Source: Wuchereria bancrofti
Taxonomy: Eukaryota > Nematoda > Chromadorea > Rhabditida > Onchocercidae
NCBI GenBank assembly: GCA_005281725.1
Contig: SSBO01000002.1
Coordinates: 788,345 to 852,344 of the forward strand
Direction: 5' to 3'
Length of the DNA: 64,000 bases
Part shown: piece by piece, positions 61,480 to 64,000 of the stretch
Layout of the letters: every line of letters starts with the position of its first letter
How positions within the stretch are numbered: position 1 is the stretch's first letter
The notes under the pieces: generated by a model
Databases searched by the model: none
Told to the model about the DNA's origin: nothing
What the model saw: only the letters and a program-made list of their open reading frames with translations
Program-made: the position numbers and the translations under genes

Positions 61480-64000
61480 TTATTGGTTGAAATGCTGTAA
61501 AGTAATAACGTCATCATTTGTTTTTCCCTTCTTTTTTCTCTCATTTCTTTTTAAACTTAACAAAATTAATATAACCATCCAGTTCATAAGATATTTTTCA
61601 TAAAGTAAAATGATGATAAACTATACTGAGGAGTAATTAATATATTAACTTACAAATTATTAAGCATAAATAATTTTCAGTTTATTTGCCAAATTAATTC
61701 CAATTTTATTGCAAACTCAATTTGCTCAACACCATATTTAAATTTTATTCTTTTCAATAAATGATTTATAATACTTGAAGAAAATTGAAGAAACATTTAT
61801 TTTAGCTTATCTATTCAATGATAAAAAATTCTTTAACTCTCATTTTTCATTTTTCGTTTTCGATGAGTCAGCACAAGTTAACAGTGAATAAAATCAAAAT
61901 CAATTGTTTACATAATATATCGTTTCAATTTTGCACAATTAAATTCTGATAAATAATGTTCGTTTTGAAATCAATGAAATTAATAAAAATATGATTTTTG
62001 AAATTTGTTTATAAAATTACTAGTAAATAATCAGATCTAGCAGCAACCATAAGCCTTCTTTTTTTCTTCGAAATTGAAATTAAGGTCAGATTGTCTTGAA
62101 TTGAAATATTACGTAATTTTTTGTCTCAAATGATTTATTAAAATCAATTATTTACGTAATATAAAATTACAAAATGCAAAACTCTTTTTTTCTTCACGAA
62201 TAATTTAGTTAATTATTCTGAATAATTATTTGAGCTTCATTAATGAGCTATAATTTGCTATATTCATTAATGCATTTACCTTAATTAATCAATTCGGTAA
62301 TTTTTTTCCTATGAATCTTTTATTATGAAACAATAGTTTACAGTTTAAAACATGCTAAATTACCTGCAATTTTAATTTCCTTTAAAATTTTTGTAATAAA
62401 ACCATAATTAGATTGAAATCATTTGTAAGACAAATAATTTATATGCATTAATTACATTAATAATATTAATTGTACATTTTAATAATATTAATTATACATT
62501 CATTTGATTATTTCGTCATTTGTATTTGTGCGATTTCATAGAAATAAGAAACTTATCAGTTTGTTTCACTGTCAAAATTCATTGAAATCATTTGTAAGAC
62601 AATTGTTTTAGCAGTTTTTTTTTCTTTTTTTTTTGTTAAAAAAAATTCGTTTTGTTTAATTTAATTTATGGCTAAAATTAATTCGTCTTGTTTTAGCTAA
62701 AATATGAGCTATAATTTATTAAATTACTATAAAGCTCTCGGAATTATATTTAATTGCATTTCTACACGTAATTTTGCGTCATTGCTATTTTTGTATTTTT
62801 AATAAAGTGAATTTTAAATTTTTAAAATATTTCTTAGTGGAACTGAGAAAAAAAAAGGAAATTTCTTCAATTTTAATTCAAACTTATTCATTAATTATAA
62901 TTGGATGAGATGAAATGAAATCATTATTTGCATAATTTTATTCGGTTTTTCTCTAAATTTTTTTTTTTAAAAAAAGTAAGAATAAAAAGTTTTTTAAAAT
63001 TGTTTACAACTAAAAATTATTAAGATGAAATTCCTTTTCTTCACAATTTTATATGTTACAATGTTTTATAGGTAAAGTAATTGCAACGAAAAAAAAAAAC
63101 AACAAATTGGATTTGACCAAAATTTTTGGTTGTTGGATTTAATGAAAATCTATTAATTATTGAATTTGATTAAAATTTAATTACTTATTGATGAATTTAA
63201 CAAAAATCTCATTATTAATTGCTGAATTTATTCTGAAATGAACCAATAAATCCAATTAAAATAATCAAAGATATGAATTTTCAGTCATTTGCTCGAATGA
63301 AATTTACATTTCAGACAGAAGAAATCAATATTTAAAAATTATCTTTTTTGTAATGTTCAATTCAATTCAGTAAAATTTCAATTTTTAGCAAAAAAAAGAG
63401 ATTTGAAAAAATAAGAGAAAAGATTTTATTATATTCATGAAAAAGATTGAAATGAAAACATAATAAAAATAGAGTGATGTGAACGAATTAAATTATCGAA
63501 AAGAAATTATAAATAAAATGGAACAAAATAATTTAATGGAATTTCTCAATTTTTTCTTTCATTTATTCCCTCATCAGCTTTTAACATTAATACAAAACAT
63601 TTTTACCTTAAATTTGTTTCAATAAATGAATAAATTATTAAGTAAGTAATAATATATATTATTTTAGTCTTACTAATTGATAAGCTAAAATATATTCTTC
63701 AATTTTTAACTTTTTTTTAAACTTTTATCGATACTTTTAAATGTTTTCTATAATATTTAAATGAACTGCAATATATTAAAATTACCATCACTAACTTGTA
63801 AATTTCAAATTCAATAATCTACATATAATTTAATTTAAACAGAAAAAAAAGGAATTATATTGCTATAATGCAAATTCAAATTGCAATATTATGCAGTAAT
63901 TATGATAATTTTGTATATAATATTTTGTTAATTTTAAACTTTATAGATAGTATTATATTAAGTAATTATGTAATATATTATGTAATCAAATATTTTCAAT

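Larger units (their letters stand above)
59521..64000. other. Mostly featureless AT-rich sequence
   Basis: Fewer microsatellites than the rest. Apart from the 61404 candidate exon and the GCAT array, nothing was seen. A 22-bp direct repeat (ATTGAAATCATTTGTAAGACAA) occurs near 62413 and 62582. Confidence 0.55.

Noticed and set aside
1..64000. tRNA, rRNA, bacterial operons or mobile-element coding regions
   Set aside because: No tRNA B-box-like GGTTCGAATCC or cloverleaf, no rRNA-like segment, no transposase or reverse-transcriptase motifs were seen by eye. A tRNA or structural RNA scan was not possible here.

Overview
The window is eukaryotic nuclear DNA, very AT-rich (about one-fifth G+C by eye, not computed). 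It is crowded with homopolymer A/T runs, (GA)n/(TC)n tracts and tri- and tetranucleotide microsatellites. Protein coding appears only as short exons with GT...AG introns. Acceptors such as TTTCAG, TTTTAG and TTGTAG, and donors such as gtaagt, gttagt and gtaaaa, suit an invertebrate, most plausibly a nematode with long introns. That is inference: no species-diagnostic gene was recognised. No bacterial genes, rRNA, tRNA or CRISPR were seen.

Two minus-strand genes are supported by several exons whose splice phases agree. Gene A (11764-20621) has three 5' exons, about 229 residues so far: a Thr/Asn-rich N-terminus, a basic linker and a long Arg/Lys/Glu-rich coiled region. Its 3' end was not found with certainty; a G+C-rich island near 6.3 kb and two tiny exons are candidates. 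Gene B (54402-57145) is a complete five-exon model of 188 residues: Tyr-rich N-terminus, one membrane span, basic stop-transfer segment and a Pro/Gln/Tyr-rich tail with a PPxY motif.

A third, damaged or misread minus-strand model (38940-39610) joins three exons in phase but carries an in-frame TGA; it would end in Ser-Lys-Leu. Several single candidate terminal exons or small ORFs (both strands; 5.3, 6.3, 30.3, 36.8, 43.5, 50.0, 52.6, 57.9, 59.4 and 61.4 kb) are given at low confidence, because in such DNA any segment of slightly higher G+C is open in several frames.

The rest is intronic or intergenic. Notable structures are a 51-bp minisatellite about 0.9-2 kb upstream of gene B, each unit holding a POU octamer and a PBC/HOX-type site; a G+C-richer 32/43-bp minisatellite at 48.8-49.2 kb; several diverged tandem duplications; and perfect hairpins. 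At three of the four runs of N, the sequence right of the gap exactly repeats the sequence left of it, so those duplications are probably assembly artefacts.
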